Of a stretch of DNA of 64,000 nucleotides, positions 45,124-54,565 are shown piece by piece. Source of the stretch: Paraglaciecola sp030730205 (lineage in GTDB: Bacteria > Pseudomonadota > Gammaproteobacteria > Enterobacterales > Alteromonadaceae); the NCBI RefSeq assembly GCF_052119645.1, contig NZ_JBGQOM010000004.1, positions 1-64,000 on the forward strand, read 5' to 3'. The notes under the pieces are model-generated. The model was given only the letters and a program-made list of their open reading frames with translations, had not been told where the DNA came from and ran no database searches. Position 1 is the first letter of the stretch. Every line of letters begins with the position of its first letter. Position numbers and translations under genes: made by a program.

Positions 45124-45519
45124 ATGAGTGGTGATGACGAGTTAGACGATTGGGCAGCGGCCATGGCCGAACAAGCTGACGAAGAAGCAAAAGATGGTAT
45201 TCCTCGTGTGGCTGAGTTTGATGAATTCGATGAAGATCGCGAGATTACCCCTGCCGAAAAGCGCAAACTGGATACGATTTTAGATATCCCGGTTACGATA
45301 TCGATGGAGGTCGGTAGAAGTAACATCAGTATTCGTAATTTATTACAGCTTAACCAAGGTTCAGTTGTTGAATTAGAGCGGGTTGCTGGAGAGCCATTAG
45401 ATGTTTTAGTAAATGGCACGTTGATTGCTCATGGAGAAGTAGTAGTAGTTAACGATAAATTCGGTATTCGCCTAACAGATGTTATTAGTCAATTGGAAAG
45501 AATCAAAAAACTCAGGTAG
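45124..45519 (+). CDS. fliN: Flagellar motor switch protein FliN
   Basis: C-ring component with an N-terminal acidic extension and a SpoA domain (LDTILDIPVTISMEVGR, IRNLLQLNQGSVVELER, LDVLVNGTLIAHGEVVVVNDKFGIRLTD). At 131 residues it is typical of gammaproteobacterial FliN. The 3' end overlaps fliO by 41 bases. Confidence 0.97.
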   Translation: MSGDDELDDWAAAMAEQADEEAKDGIPRVAEFDEFDEDREITPAEKRKLDTILDIPVTISMEVGRSNISIRNLLQLNQGSVVELERVAGEPLDVLVNGTLIAHGEVVVVNDKFGIRLTDVISQLERIKKLR

Positions 45520-45979
45520 TAAATTACCTTTAAATTCATGGGCTTGGATTGCACTAAGCCCTTTATTTTTACTTTCTTTTAGTGCCCAAAGTGAGCCTCA
45601 ATCACTATCAAATTCTACTTCAGTAGTGTCAATTTTCCTCTCTTTACTCTTGGTTATCGCAGTTGTTTTTATGCTGGCCTTTCTGATGCGTCGGTTTAAT
45701 GTCACTCACGCGGGTTCATCTCAGTTAAAAGTTGTTGCGTCAATGATGGCTGGAACTCGTGAGCGTGTGATGGTGATTGAAGTAGGCGACGAGCAACATC
45801 TTATTGGCGTTACCGCGCACAATATTAATCATTTAGCCAAGTTATCTCAGCCATTAGCTGAATCTAAGCCCCTCGCTGGCGATAACTTCAAAGACAAGTT
45901 AGCTATGTTTATGGCAGGCAAAATAAATCCCAGCCAGCAGCAAGATAAAGTGTCAACAAAAGGGCGTAATGATGAATAA
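45479..45979 (+). CDS. fliO: Flagellar biosynthesis protein FliO
   Basis: A small membrane protein that helps FliP assemble. The 166-residue product has a hydrophobic N-terminal stretch, a main transmembrane segment (about 48-69, VVSIFLSLLLVIAVVFMLAF) and the conserved LKVVASMMAGTRERVMVIEVGDEQHLIGV domain start and end. No other start codon exists between the fliN stop and the hydrophobic region in this frame, so the ATG inside fliN is accepted. Confidence 0.88.
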   Translation: MLLVNWKESKNSGSKLPLNSWAWIALSPLFLLSFSAQSEPQSLSNSTSVVSIFLSLLLVIAVVFMLAFLMRRFNVTHAGSSQLKVVASMMAGTRERVMVIEVGDEQHLIGVTAHNINHLAKLSQPLAESKPLAGDNFKDKLAMFMAGKINPSQQQDKVSTKGRNDE

Positions 45980-46724
45980 ACTAAGTTGGTTCATGCTGGT
46001 CTTGCTGTTATCCCTGTGCAGCACGTCTGTATTTGCAGGGCCGGGTATTCCCGCATTGACCGTGACTGATAACGCCACTGGTGGACAAGACTATACCATG
46101 ACCTTGCAAGTTCTGGCGATAATGACGTCTTTAAGTCTATTACCTGCCTTTGTCATGATGATGACCTCGTTTACTCGTATCATTATTGTATTGTCAATAT
46201 TACGTCAAGCCATCGGTCTACAGCAGGCACCATCAAACCAAATTCTCATTGGCGTCAGCTTGTTTTTGTCGATGTTTATTATGGCGCCGGTTTTTGAAAA
46301 GATTAATGAAACAGCGCTGCAGCCATACCTGAATGAAGAAATTACCTCTCTTGAGGCTTATGAACTGGGTAAGCAGCCTTTGCGAGCCTTTATGTTGGCC
46401 CAAACACGGGTAAAAGATTTAGAGACTTTCGTTCAAATAGGAGGAATGGAAGGGCAGTTTCAAGATCCACAAGATGTACCCATGAATGTTTTGATCCCTG
46501 CCTTTGTAACCAGTGAATTAAAAACCGCGTTTCAAATTGGTTTTATGTTGTTTATTCCCTTCCTTATTCTCGACTTGGTGGTTGCCTCGATATTGATGGC
46601 GATGGGTATGATGATGTTATCGCCGATGATTGTTTCATTGCCTTTTAAGTTAATGTTGTTTGTTTTGGTCGACGGTTGGAATTTGATATTTGGTAGTTTA
46701 GCTAACAGTTTCGGAATGGGGTAA
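45969..46724 (+). CDS. fliP: Flagellar export gate protein FliP
   Basis: Core subunit of the export gate. The 251-residue product has a cleavable signal peptide (about 1-23, ending SVFAG) and the conserved FliP motifs MMTSFTRIIIVLSILRQAIG, PSNQILIGVSLFLS and FVTSELKTAFQIGF. Tandem ATG codons at 45969 and 45972 overlap the fliO end. Confidence 0.97.
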   Translation: MMNKLSWFMLVLLLSLCSTSVFAGPGIPALTVTDNATGGQDYTMTLQVLAIMTSLSLLPAFVMMMTSFTRIIIVLSILRQAIGLQQAPSNQILIGVSLFLSMFIMAPVFEKINETALQPYLNEEITSLEAYELGKQPLRAFMLAQTRVKDLETFVQIGGMEGQFQDPQDVPMNVLIPAFVTSELKTAFQIGFMLFIPFLILDLVVASILMAMGMMMLSPMIVSLPFKLMLFVLVDGWNLIFGSLANSFGMG

Positions 46725-46728
46725 TTAG

Positions 46729-46998
46729 ATGAGTCCTGAGGTCTTTGTCGAGATTTTAAAAGAAGCGCTGCAGATGGTTATTTTATTGGTATCTGCCATC
46801 ATCCTACCCAGTTTATTTGTGGGTTTGATTGTCGCAGTTTTCCAAGCTGCAACATCCATTAACGAACAAACCATGAGCTTTTTACCTCGTTTAATCGTGA
46901 CTTTGCTCGCGCTGAGTTGGGGGGGACATTGGTTAGTGCAAAAATTAATGGATTTTACCTTTACAATGGTTGAACGCATCCCTGAGGTAGTGGGTTAA
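46729..46998 (+). CDS. fliQ: Flagellar export gate protein FliQ
   Basis: An 89-residue protein with two membrane helices and the FliQ pattern (SPEVFVEILKEALQMV, LFVGLIVAVFQAATSINEQT, FLPRLIVTLLAL). It lies between fliP and fliR with four- and six-base gaps. Confidence 0.97.
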   Translation: MSPEVFVEILKEALQMVILLVSAIILPSLFVGLIVAVFQAATSINEQTMSFLPRLIVTLLALSWGGHWLVQKLMDFTFTMVERIPEVVG

Positions 46999-47004
46999 GC
47001 TCTT

Positions 47005-47784
47005 ATGGAAGTCGCATCTGGCACCATCATGCAGTACCTGACGGATTTGTTGCTGCCGTTTATGCGCATATCAGGCATGTTTGCTGCGATGGTTGGGCTT
47101 AGTGCTAAGTCAGTACCGACCATGACTAAAGCGCTATTAACCTTATTTTTAACTATGTTGGTGATGCCTTTAGTTCCCCCTATTTCTATCGGTGAACTCT
47201 TTTCAGTGGGAACGTTTCTACTGGTTATTCAACAGCTCATTATTGGTATTGCGATCGGGTTTATATCAAATATGGTGCTCAATACCTTCGTTTTAGCCGG
47301 GCAAATCGTGGCCTTACAAACCGGTCTAGGTTTTGCGTCGATGGTTGACCCCGTGAATGGCATAAACGTACCTGCCGTTGGTCAATTTTATCTTATTTTG
47401 GCCACCTTAATTTTTTGGGCCTTAGATGGTCATTTGGCCATGATCCGGATGATTGTACTGAGTTTTGAGGCCTTACCCATAGGTGAGGCCTGGTTGACCG
47501 GCGAGCAATTTCGCGAAATCGCCCACTGGGCAAGCTGGATGTTTATTTCAGCGATAACTATTTCTTTAGCACCTATTATCTCGCTGCTAATCGTTAATTT
47601 AGCCTTTGGCATTATGACTAAAGCTGCACCGCAGCTTAACGTATTCAGTCTTGGTTTTTCAATTGCTCAGATCATGGGTTTATTCATTATTTGGTTGACC
47701 TTAGACAATTTAACCCACCACTTTGAAGTGCTGTGGGACCGCGCTCAGTTGTTGATGTGTCAACTGCTGCAAGTGTGTCAGTAA
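47005..47784 (+). CDS. fliR: Flagellar export gate protein FliR
   Basis: A 259-residue polytopic membrane protein with the FliR signature (GLGFASMVDPVNGINVPAVGQF). Together with FliP and FliQ it forms the export gate. Size and order are standard; flhB follows after 12 bases. Confidence 0.96.
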   Translation: MEVASGTIMQYLTDLLLPFMRISGMFAAMVGLSAKSVPTMTKALLTLFLTMLVMPLVPPISIGELFSVGTFLLVIQQLIIGIAIGFISNMVLNTFVLAGQIVALQTGLGFASMVDPVNGINVPAVGQFYLILATLIFWALDGHLAMIRMIVLSFEALPIGEAWLTGEQFREIAHWASWMFISAITISLAPIISLLIVNLAFGIMTKAAPQLNVFSLGFSIAQIMGLFIIWLTLDNLTHHFEVLWDRAQLLMCQLLQVCQ

Positions 47785-47796
47785 AGGGGGTAAGCG

Positions 47797-48921
47797 ATGG
47801 CTGATGAGAGTGATAAAACCGAAGACCCCACGGGTAAAAAGGTTGATGACTCCCGAAAAAAGGGACAGATAGCTCGTTCAAAGGAGCTTTCTACTGCCTT
47901 GGTCTTGGTCGGCAGTGCTGCTTGTCTTATGCTAATGAGTTCAAGTATCGCTGAAGCAATGTTTAACATTACTCAGCGCACGTTTACTTTGTCTCGAGAT
48001 GAAACCTATGACTATAACCATATGTTTCAGGCGTGGGGACAAGCCATTGAAACCATCGCATCTCCGGTATTGTTGTTTATGTTTGTAGTGGCCGCTGCCG
48101 GTATTTATGGCAGCATTGCCCTTGGCGGATACAACTTTACTTGGGAGTCAGCATCGCCAAAAGCCAGTAAAATTAACCCTTTGGCTGGTCTCAAACGCAT
48201 GTTTGGAATGAATGGTTTGGTGGAACTGCTCAAGGCCTTAGCAAAATTTTTTATTGTTGCCGCTATGGCTTATGCCGCCATGGTGTTTTTTCATGACGAA
48301 GCTCTGCATATTGACATGGAGCTTTACCCGATGAATTTATTTCATGCCATGGACATGGTTCAGTGGAGCTTTTTGATCATGTGTTGTGCGTTGATCCCAA
48401 TTGCTATTTTTGATGTGCCTTATCAAGCATGGAAGCACAATAAAGAAATGAAAATGTCTAAACAGGAAGTGAAAGACGAACGTAAAAATTCTGATGGTGA
48501 TCCACAAGTAAAAAGTCGGATAAGACGATTACAATATCAGTCTGCTGCCAGACGCATGATGCAAGAAGTTCCTCACGCTGATGTGGTTGTGACAAACCCA
48601 ACACATTATTCTATCGCGTTAAAATATGATCAGAATGGAACTAAAGCGCCTGTTGTGGTTGCCAAAGGGGTGGATGAATTAGCTATGCATATCCGAAAAA
48701 TTGCTAATGCCCATGAAGTTCCCATTATCGAGTCCCCCATGTTAGCCCGAGCAATCTACTACTCAACTGAAGCTGAACAGCCCATTCCTGACAAATTATT
48801 TATGGCAGTAGCACAAGTACTTGCTTATGTTTATCAGTTAAAGGCCTATAAAAAAGGCAAGGGTAAACGGCCTAAACCACTTCGTAAAGATTTGCCTATC
48901 CCAGCTGAGCTCAGAAGGTAA
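47797..48921 (+). CDS. flhB: Flagellar export switch protein FlhB
   Basis: Four-helix membrane protein with a self-cleaving cytoplasmic domain that changes export specificity after hook completion. The 374-residue product begins DKTEDPTGKKVDDSRKKGQ and has the autocleavage site NPTH at 267-270 (VVTNPTHYSIALKYD). A basic C-terminal tail follows. GGGGG lies before the ATG. Confidence 0.97.
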   Translation: MADESDKTEDPTGKKVDDSRKKGQIARSKELSTALVLVGSAACLMLMSSSIAEAMFNITQRTFTLSRDETYDYNHMFQAWGQAIETIASPVLLFMFVVAAAGIYGSIALGGYNFTWESASPKASKINPLAGLKRMFGMNGLVELLKALAKFFIVAAMAYAAMVFFHDEALHIDMELYPMNLFHAMDMVQWSFLIMCCALIPIAIFDVPYQAWKHNKEMKMSKQEVKDERKNSDGDPQVKSRIRRLQYQSAARRMMQEVPHADVVVTNPTHYSIALKYDQNGTKAPVVVAKGVDELAMHIRKIANAHEVPIIESPMLARAIYYSTEAEQPIPDKLFMAVAQVLAYVYQLKAYKKGKGKRPKPLRKDLPIPAELRR

Positions 48922-48962
48922 ACAGGCACAAAGGCTGTGTCGAAAAACGAACCAACTCAAGC

Positions 48963-48991
48963 CCCTCGCTCTTGAGCAGAAAATTCGAGGG
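48963..48991 (+). terminator. Weak hairpin after flhB
   Basis: CCCTCG (48963-48968) pairs with CGAGGG (48986-48991) around a 17-base loop that itself contains CTCTTGAG. The following TATTGTTTATT is only moderately T-rich. It may partly separate fliK-flhB from flhA, which has its own promoter candidate. Confidence 0.35.
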
Positions 48992-49034
48992 TATTGTTTA
49001 TTAAGTCAGCAAGTAACGTATCTCACCTTAAAAT

Positions 49035-49050
49035 TGGCTTACTAGTTGCA
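49035..49050 (+). promoter_or_regulatory. Candidate sigma54 promoter of the flhA operon
   Basis: TGGCTT-ACTAG-TTGCA retains GG-N10-GC and a perfect -12 box. It is 41 bases before the flhA ATG. It probably drives flhA-flhF-flhG-fliA and the chemotaxis genes. Confidence 0.7.
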
Positions 49051-49090
49051 GTGAGACTATCAATCGCCATCAAGTGTCAAACTTTCGTTC

Positions 49091-51190
49091 ATGGAACTAG
49101 CCAGCTATTTTAATCAGTTCGACAAGAAGCAAATCAAAAATGTTGCTTCTGGTTTAGGTGCGCCTATTGTTCTTTTGGCCATCATGGGCATGGTTATCTT
49201 GCCCATGCCGGCCTTTCTCCTTGATGTGCTGTTTAGCTTTAATATTGCTCTTTCTCTGGTCGTCATTTTAGTGGCAATGTTCACTAAAAAACCGGTGGAT
49301 TTTGGTATTTTCCCACTGGTACTGTTGATTGCCACCGTTTTGCGTCTTGCCTTAAATGTTGCCTCAACCCGGATCGTATTGCTTGAAGGTCATGAGGGCG
49401 CTGATTCTGCTGGTAAAGTGATACAAGCTTTTGGTGAAGTGGTCATTGGCGGAAACTTTGCAGTAGGTATCGTGGTATTTGCCATCCTTTTGATCATTAA
49501 CTTTAAAGTGGTTACCGCTGGAGCGGGTCGTATATCTGAGGTTAGTGCTCGCTTTACTCTGGATGCAATGCCAGGAAAACAAATGGCCATTGATGCTGAC
49601 TTAAATGCTGGGTTTATTGATCAAGACGAAGCCCGTAAGCGCCGCATTGAAATTACCAGCGAAGCCGATTTCTACGGTTCAATGGATGGTGCGTCAAAAT
49701 TTGTTAAAGGGGATGCCGTCGCAGGTTTGTTTATTATGTTAATTAACATTGTAGGAGGCTTGTTTATTGGCATGATCCAACATGACCTGAGCTTTGGTGA
49801 AGCCATTGAAATATATACTTTGCTGACCATTGGTGACGGACTGGTAGCGCAAATTCCCTCGCTGTTATTATCAATCGCGACAGCCATCATTGTTACCCGT
49901 GAAAATGATTCTCAAGACATGGGCAAAGAGTTGACTAAGCAGCTCGGTAATCAACAAGCTCTGTATATTACTTCGGGTATTTTGTTTGTAATGGGCATTG
50001 TACCTGGTATGCCCCATGTGGCGTTTTTAGGTTTTAGTGCCGTAGTAGGGGGCTATGCCTATTATGGCTATTGGCGCAGTAAACAAGTAGATGAAGAGCC
50101 CCAAGTTAGCAGTAACTTCCCAGAGCAGAGTCGTCAGCCCGCTGAGATAAAAGAATTGGGTTGGGATGATGTGCAACAAGTCGACACTATTGGTTTAGAA
50201 GTTGGTTACCGTTTAATCCCCTTGGTAGATAAAGCCCAAGGCGGCGAATTATTGACACGAATTAAAGGTGTGCGCAAAAAGCTTTCTCAAGAATTGGGTT
50301 TTCTTATCCCCCCAGTGCACATTCGCGATAATTTAGATTTAAACCCAAATAGTTACACTATTTCGATGCTGGGCGTAACGGTGGGTGAGGCTGAATTAAG
50401 TCACGATGATGAATTAGCCATCAATCCTGGTCAAGTGTTTGGCAAATTAGAGGGTAAAGCGACAAAAGATCCCGCCTTTGGTTTGGACGCAGTTTGGATA
50501 AAAGCAAGTCAAAGAGAGCACGCACAAACCCTCGGTTATACGGTGGTGGATGCGGCTACAGTCGTAGCGACTCACCTCAGTCAATTACTGACTAACAACG
50601 CTTATCAGCTATTGGGCTATGAAGAAGTTCAGCAATTACTCGATTTGTTGGCAAAAAACAGTCCTAAATTAGTCGAAGGCTTAGTCCCTGATATTTTGCC
50701 ACTTGGTACCGTGGTGAAAATACTTCAAACCTTGTTATCAGAAGGTGTGCCGATTAGAGATATGCGCAGCATAGTGCAAACTCTCTGCGAATATGGACCG
50801 AAAAGCCATGATCCAGATGTGCTTGTATCAGCGGTTCGTATTTCGTTAAAACGACTCATTGTTCAGCAAATTAATGGCGGATCCAATGAGATCCCTGTCA
50901 TTACCTTGGCACCAGAATTGGAACAGATGTTGCACCAGTCACTTCAAGCTGGTGGCGCTGATGGTGCCGGTATAGAGCCTGGTTTAGCAGAACGTTTGCA
51001 AACCTCTTTGGGTGACGCATCCCAGCAGCAAGAATTGGCCGGGGAACCTGCGGTGCTGTTAACCTCTGGCATGCTCAGACCCGTGCTATCCAAGTTTTTA
51101 AAGCATTCAGTAAGTGGATTACATGTATTGTCATATCAGGAAATTCCAGATGACAAACAAATTAAAATAGTCAGTGCCGTTGGAAAATAG
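49091..51190 (+). CDS. flhA: Flagellar export apparatus protein FlhA
   Basis: Large export-gate protein that docks chaperone-substrate complexes. The 699-residue product has about eight membrane helices in the first 330 residues. The FHIPEP signature region is visible (NFKVVTAGAGRISEVSARF, TLDAMPGKQMAIDADLNAG). A cytoplasmic ring-forming domain runs from about 360 to the end. The ATG at 49091 lacks a strong ribosome site, but no better start fits the conserved N-terminus. Confidence 0.97.
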   Translation: MELASYFNQFDKKQIKNVASGLGAPIVLLAIMGMVILPMPAFLLDVLFSFNIALSLVVILVAMFTKKPVDFGIFPLVLLIATVLRLALNVASTRIVLLEGHEGADSAGKVIQAFGEVVIGGNFAVGIVVFAILLIINFKVVTAGAGRISEVSARFTLDAMPGKQMAIDADLNAGFIDQDEARKRRIEITSEADFYGSMDGASKFVKGDAVAGLFIMLINIVGGLFIGMIQHDLSFGEAIEIYTLLTIGDGLVAQIPSLLLSIATAIIVTRENDSQDMGKELTKQLGNQQALYITSGILFVMGIVPGMPHVAFLGFSAVVGGYAYYGYWRSKQVDEEPQVSSNFPEQSRQPAEIKELGWDDVQQVDTIGLEVGYRLIPLVDKAQGGELLTRIKGVRKKLSQELGFLIPPVHIRDNLDLNPNSYTISMLGVTVGEAELSHDDELAINPGQVFGKLEGKATKDPAFGLDAVWIKASQREHAQTLGYTVVDAATVVATHLSQLLTNNAYQLLGYEEVQQLLDLLAKNSPKLVEGLVPDILPLGTVVKILQTLLSEGVPIRDMRSIVQTLCEYGPKSHDPDVLVSAVRISLKRLIVQQINGGSNEIPVITLAPELEQMLHQSLQAGGADGAGIEPGLAERLQTSLGDASQQQELAGEPAVLLTSGMLRPVLSKFLKHSVSGLHVLSYQEIPDDKQIKIVSAVGK

Positions 51191-51222
51191 TTATTGTGCT
51201 ATCTACGGTGTAAGGGGGTAAG

Positions 51223-52515
51223 GTGAAAATTAGACGTTTTTATGGCAAAGATATGCGCGATGTACTCAAACAGGTCAAAGATGAACTGGGCGGTGATGCG
51301 GTTATTATGTCAAATAAAAAGCATGCTGATGGCATTGAAATCGTCGCTGCCTACGACCGAGAGCCCGTGGCCAAACTCAAACCCCAGCAGTTGAAAAGCT
51401 CGACGGTAAAAACACCGACTTTAAGCGAAATAATAGGCGATTCGGGACCAGATAGCTTGCGCGCCCTATTAGAGAAACAGTCAAAAGTTTCTGCCCAGCC
51501 ACAACGACAAACAGAAAGCCCCAGCCCCAAAGTTGCAGATAAGAAAGAAACGGCTTCTCACAAGCCTAGCGCTCTAACCAACGCTGACAGTGCAGCTATT
51601 GCTGAAATGCGTTCTGAACTGAGTTCGTTACGGAATATATTACAATACCAGGTCTCTGGCTTGTTACAGCAAGACAAAAACCGAAAACATCCTTTGCACG
51701 CTTATTTGGTTTCAAAATTAGAACAAATGGGTATTGCTACCCCATTGGCTGAAGAAGTGGTTTCTTATGCTCCTGACAAAGCAGACGAGCGCGAGGCGTG
51801 GGTATTTTTATTGAAGCTATTGGCTAATAGGCTGCAAACCAAGCACGATGACATTTTACTCAATGGTGGCGTTGTTGCGCTAATGGGCCCAACCGGCAAT
51901 GGTAAAACGACGACTATTGCTAAATTAGCGGCCCAAGGAGCGCAAAAATATGGTGCTGATCAAATCGCTATAATTACCTTAGATAATTACCGCATTGCCG
52001 CCTACGAGCAGATAGCCACTTATGGCCGAATTATTGGATGTAGTGTTAAAAAAGCACAAACAAGTGAAGAATTAGCAGATTTATTATTTCAATATAGAAA
52101 TAAGCGCCTAGTATTAATAGACACTGCCGGTTTTGGTCAGAGAGATGTTAGATTAATCAAACAGTTAGATACCTTAAATGCTGATGTGTGTGCTAATATT
52201 AAAAAATTCTTGGTTCTGCAGGCAAACTGCCAATATCAGGTGATACAACAAAGTATTAGAGCCTACAAACAAGTGTCGTTACAAGGGTGTATTTTAACTA
52301 AACTTGACGAGTGTTACAGTTTAGGCGAGGCCATCAGTGCCGTGATTGAACATAAGCTGCCTGTCTGTTATTTGACCAATGGGCAACGAGTACCGGAAGA
52401 TTTGCAAATGGCTGATACAAAATTTTTAATAACCAGTGCTGCGAAGCTTTATAAAAAATATGGTTTAATTCATACTACGAGAAATGACGCACATAAAGCA
52501 GCAGTGGCAGTATGA
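51223..52515 (+). CDS. flhF: Flagellar SRP-like GTPase FlhF
   Basis: Sets the polar site of flagellar assembly. The 430-residue product has the N-terminal basic segment (MKIRRFYGKDMRDVLKQVKDE), a variable linker and an SRP-type GTPase domain (G1 GPTGNGKTTT 222-231, LITLDNYR-like ITLDNYRIAA, DTAGFGQRD 300-308, TKLDE). GTG start at 51223 after GGGGG. It overlaps flhG by four bases (ATGA). Confidence 0.96.
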   Translation: MKIRRFYGKDMRDVLKQVKDELGGDAVIMSNKKHADGIEIVAAYDREPVAKLKPQQLKSSTVKTPTLSEIIGDSGPDSLRALLEKQSKVSAQPQRQTESPSPKVADKKETASHKPSALTNADSAAIAEMRSELSSLRNILQYQVSGLLQQDKNRKHPLHAYLVSKLEQMGIATPLAEEVVSYAPDKADEREAWVFLLKLLANRLQTKHDDILLNGGVVALMGPTGNGKTTTIAKLAAQGAQKYGADQIAIITLDNYRIAAYEQIATYGRIIGCSVKKAQTSEELADLLFQYRNKRLVLIDTAGFGQRDVRLIKQLDTLNADVCANIKKFLVLQANCQYQVIQQSIRAYKQVSLQGCILTKLDECYSLGEAISAVIEHKLPVCYLTNGQRVPEDLQMADTKFLITSAAKLYKKYGLIHTTRNDAHKAAVAV

Positions 52516-53378
52516 TTGAGGATCAAGCGAGTAGCTTAAGAAGAATGAATCAATCTAGATTAATTAAAGTAATAGCAGTGACGGGCGGTAAAGGGGGCGT
52601 AGGTAAAACTAACGTAACCCTTAATACTGCGATTTCATTAGCACAACAAGGCAAACGAGTCATGGTGCTTGACGCTGACTTGGGTTTAGCTAATGTTGAT
52701 GTGTTATTGGGACTACGTGTTGAAAAAAATCTTTCCCATGTCTTATCAGGCGAATGTACTCTTGATGAAGTGCTAGTTGAGGGCCCCTACGGTATCAAAA
52801 TCGCGCCGGCGACCTCCGGTAGTCAGTCTATGACTGAGCTGACTCCTACCGAACATGCAGGATTAATTAGAGCATTTAGCGAGCTGCAGTCTCAAATTGA
52901 CGTATTGTTGGTTGATACCGCAGCAGGTATCTCTGATATGGTGTTAAGCTTTTCCAAAGCGTCACAGGACATTTTGATGGTGGTGTGTGATGAGCCAACG
53001 TCTTTGACCGATGCTTATGCTTTGATCAAAATTTTGAACAAAGAACATGGCGTTTTTCGCTTTAAAATTGTGGCTAATATGGTACGTACACCCCGTGAAG
53101 GCGATGAATTGTTTGCTAAATTAAGTAAAGTTACTGACCGTTTTCTTGATGTCGCTTTAGAATTAGTGGCGGTTATTCCGTTTGACGAAAATGTGAGAAA
53201 AGCCGTTAGAAAACAAAAAGCGATTGTCGATGCTTTCCCCAGTTCACCAGCGTCATTAGCTATTAGAAAACTAGCAAGAAAGGCAATCGATTGGCCAATA
53301 CCTTCACAACCAGGAGGACATTTGGAGTTTTTCTTGGAACAATTAGTCAGTAAAAAAGCAGTGGGCGATAATCGGTGA
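52512..53378 (+). CDS. flhG: Flagellar number regulator FlhG (FleN), MinD-like ATPase
   Basis: Limits flagellar number by stimulating FlhF GTPase and inhibiting FlrA. The 288-residue product carries the FlhF-activating DQAxxLR motif (DQASSLR, 4-10), the deviant Walker A GGKGGVGKTN and LDADLGLANVDVLLG. Both neighbours overlap by four bases, flhF as ATGA and fliA as GTGA. Confidence 0.97.
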   Translation: MIEDQASSLRRMNQSRLIKVIAVTGGKGGVGKTNVTLNTAISLAQQGKRVMVLDADLGLANVDVLLGLRVEKNLSHVLSGECTLDEVLVEGPYGIKIAPATSGSQSMTELTPTEHAGLIRAFSELQSQIDVLLVDTAAGISDMVLSFSKASQDILMVVCDEPTSLTDAYALIKILNKEHGVFRFKIVANMVRTPREGDELFAKLSKVTDRFLDVALELVAVIPFDENVRKAVRKQKAIVDAFPSSPASLAIRKLARKAIDWPIPSQPGGHLEFFLEQLVSKKAVGDNR

Positions 53379-54106
53379 ATACTAAAGCCTCAGCTTATCA
53401 ACAAATGACAGATAAGAATGAGCTTGTTGAACGTCATGCCCCTTTAGTTAAGCGCATCGCGCATCATTTGTTAGCGAGACTTCCGGCAAGTGTGCTGGTG
53501 GATGATTTGATTCAAGCAGGTATGATTGGTTTGCTTGAAGCATCCAGAAATTTTGATGGCAGTAAAGGCGCGAGTTTTGAAACCTTCGCCGGTATTCGGA
53601 TCAGGGGTTCAATGCTCGATGAAATCCGCAAAGGAGACTGGACCCCCCGTTCAGTGCATAAGAATGGTCGCGCCATTACTCAAGCTATTCGTGAGGTAGA
53701 GCGTGAAACTGGCAGAGACGCAAGAGACGTCGATGTCGCTGAAAAACTTCAGGTTAGTATTGATGTTTATCATCAAATGTTACTTGAAGTTAACTCTGGT
53801 AAATTGATTGGTATAGAAGATTTAGGCGTAACGGAAGACGTTGTAAGCACGGAACAAACCAAAGGTTCGGACACTCCTTTTGAGGATTTGTTACAAGGTT
53901 CATTTCAAAAAGCGCTGGCTCATGCTATTACTACCTTACCTGAAAGAGATGCCATAGTTTTGTCACTCTATTATGATGAAGAATTAAACTTGCGTGAAAT
54001 AGGTGAAGTGCTAGATGTTAGTGAATCACGCGTAAGCCAAATACATAGTCAAGCCATGTTGAAACTAAAGTCTCGCATGCAAGCTTGGCAAAATAACGAT
54101 AATTAA
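53375..54106 (+). CDS. fliA: Flagellar sigma factor FliA (sigma28)
   Basis: Sigma factor for late flagellar and chemotaxis genes. The 243-residue product shows region 2 (HAPLVKRIAHHLLARLP, VDDLIQAGMIGLLEA, FETFAGIRIRGSMLDEIRKGDW) and region 4 (LPERDAIVLSLYYDEELNL, IGEVLDVSESRVSQIHSQA). GTG start overlaps flhG. Its presence makes the three sigma28-like sites in this window credible targets. Confidence 0.97.
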   Translation: MNTKASAYQQMTDKNELVERHAPLVKRIAHHLLARLPASVLVDDLIQAGMIGLLEASRNFDGSKGASFETFAGIRIRGSMLDEIRKGDWTPRSVHKNGRAITQAIREVERETGRDARDVDVAEKLQVSIDVYHQMLLEVNSGKLIGIEDLGVTEDVVSTEQTKGSDTPFEDLLQGSFQKALAHAITTLPERDAIVLSLYYDEELNLREIGEVLDVSESRVSQIHSQAMLKLKSRMQAWQNNDN

Positions 54107-54148
54107 ATTTGCATTGAAGATGGGTTGAAACCCTTACCGGAGGTAGTT

Positions 54149-54532
54149 TTGGATAAGAATATGAAGATTCTTGTTGTTGATGATTTCTCAACCATGCGTC
54201 GGATTATCAAGAACTTACTTAAAGATCTTGGCTTTACGAATATACAAGAAGCAGACGATGGTAGTACTGCTTTACCGATGTTACAACAAGGTGATTTTGA
54301 CTTTGTTGTAACTGATTGGAATATGCCCGGTATGCAAGGTATTGATTTGCTTAGAGCTATTAGAGCGAATCCTAACTTGAAACACATTCCGGTGTTAATG
54401 GTGACAGCAGAAGCGAAAAAAGAGCAAATAGTCGCTGCTGCTCAAGCTGGAGTAAATGGCTATGTCATAAAACCATTCACTGCAGCTACGCTTAAAGAGA
54501 AACTAGCGAAAATCTTCGAACGCTTAGGTTGA
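54149..54532 (+). CDS. cheY: Chemotaxis response regulator CheY
   Basis: Phospho-CheY binds FliM and reverses the motor. A TTG start at 54149, preceded by GGAGGT at 54139-54144, gives 127 residues beginning MDKNMKILVVDDFSTMRR like other polar-flagellate CheY proteins. A longer frame from 54125 would place the ribosome site inside the gene. Asp56 (VVTDWNMPGMQG) is the phosphoacceptor; the KPFTA lysine is conserved. Confidence 0.95.
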   Translation: MDKNMKILVVDDFSTMRRIIKNLLKDLGFTNIQEADDGSTALPMLQQGDFDFVVTDWNMPGMQGIDLLRAIRANPNLKHIPVLMVTAEAKKEQIVAAAQAGVNGYVIKPFTAATLKEKLAKIFERLG

Positions 54533-54565
54533 ATTCAGAAAACCCTGATATAGAGGAATTGCTGT

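Noticed and set aside
54125..54148. N-terminal extension of cheY
   Set aside because: GGAGGT lies inside it and the TTG at 54149 gives the conserved CheY N-terminus.
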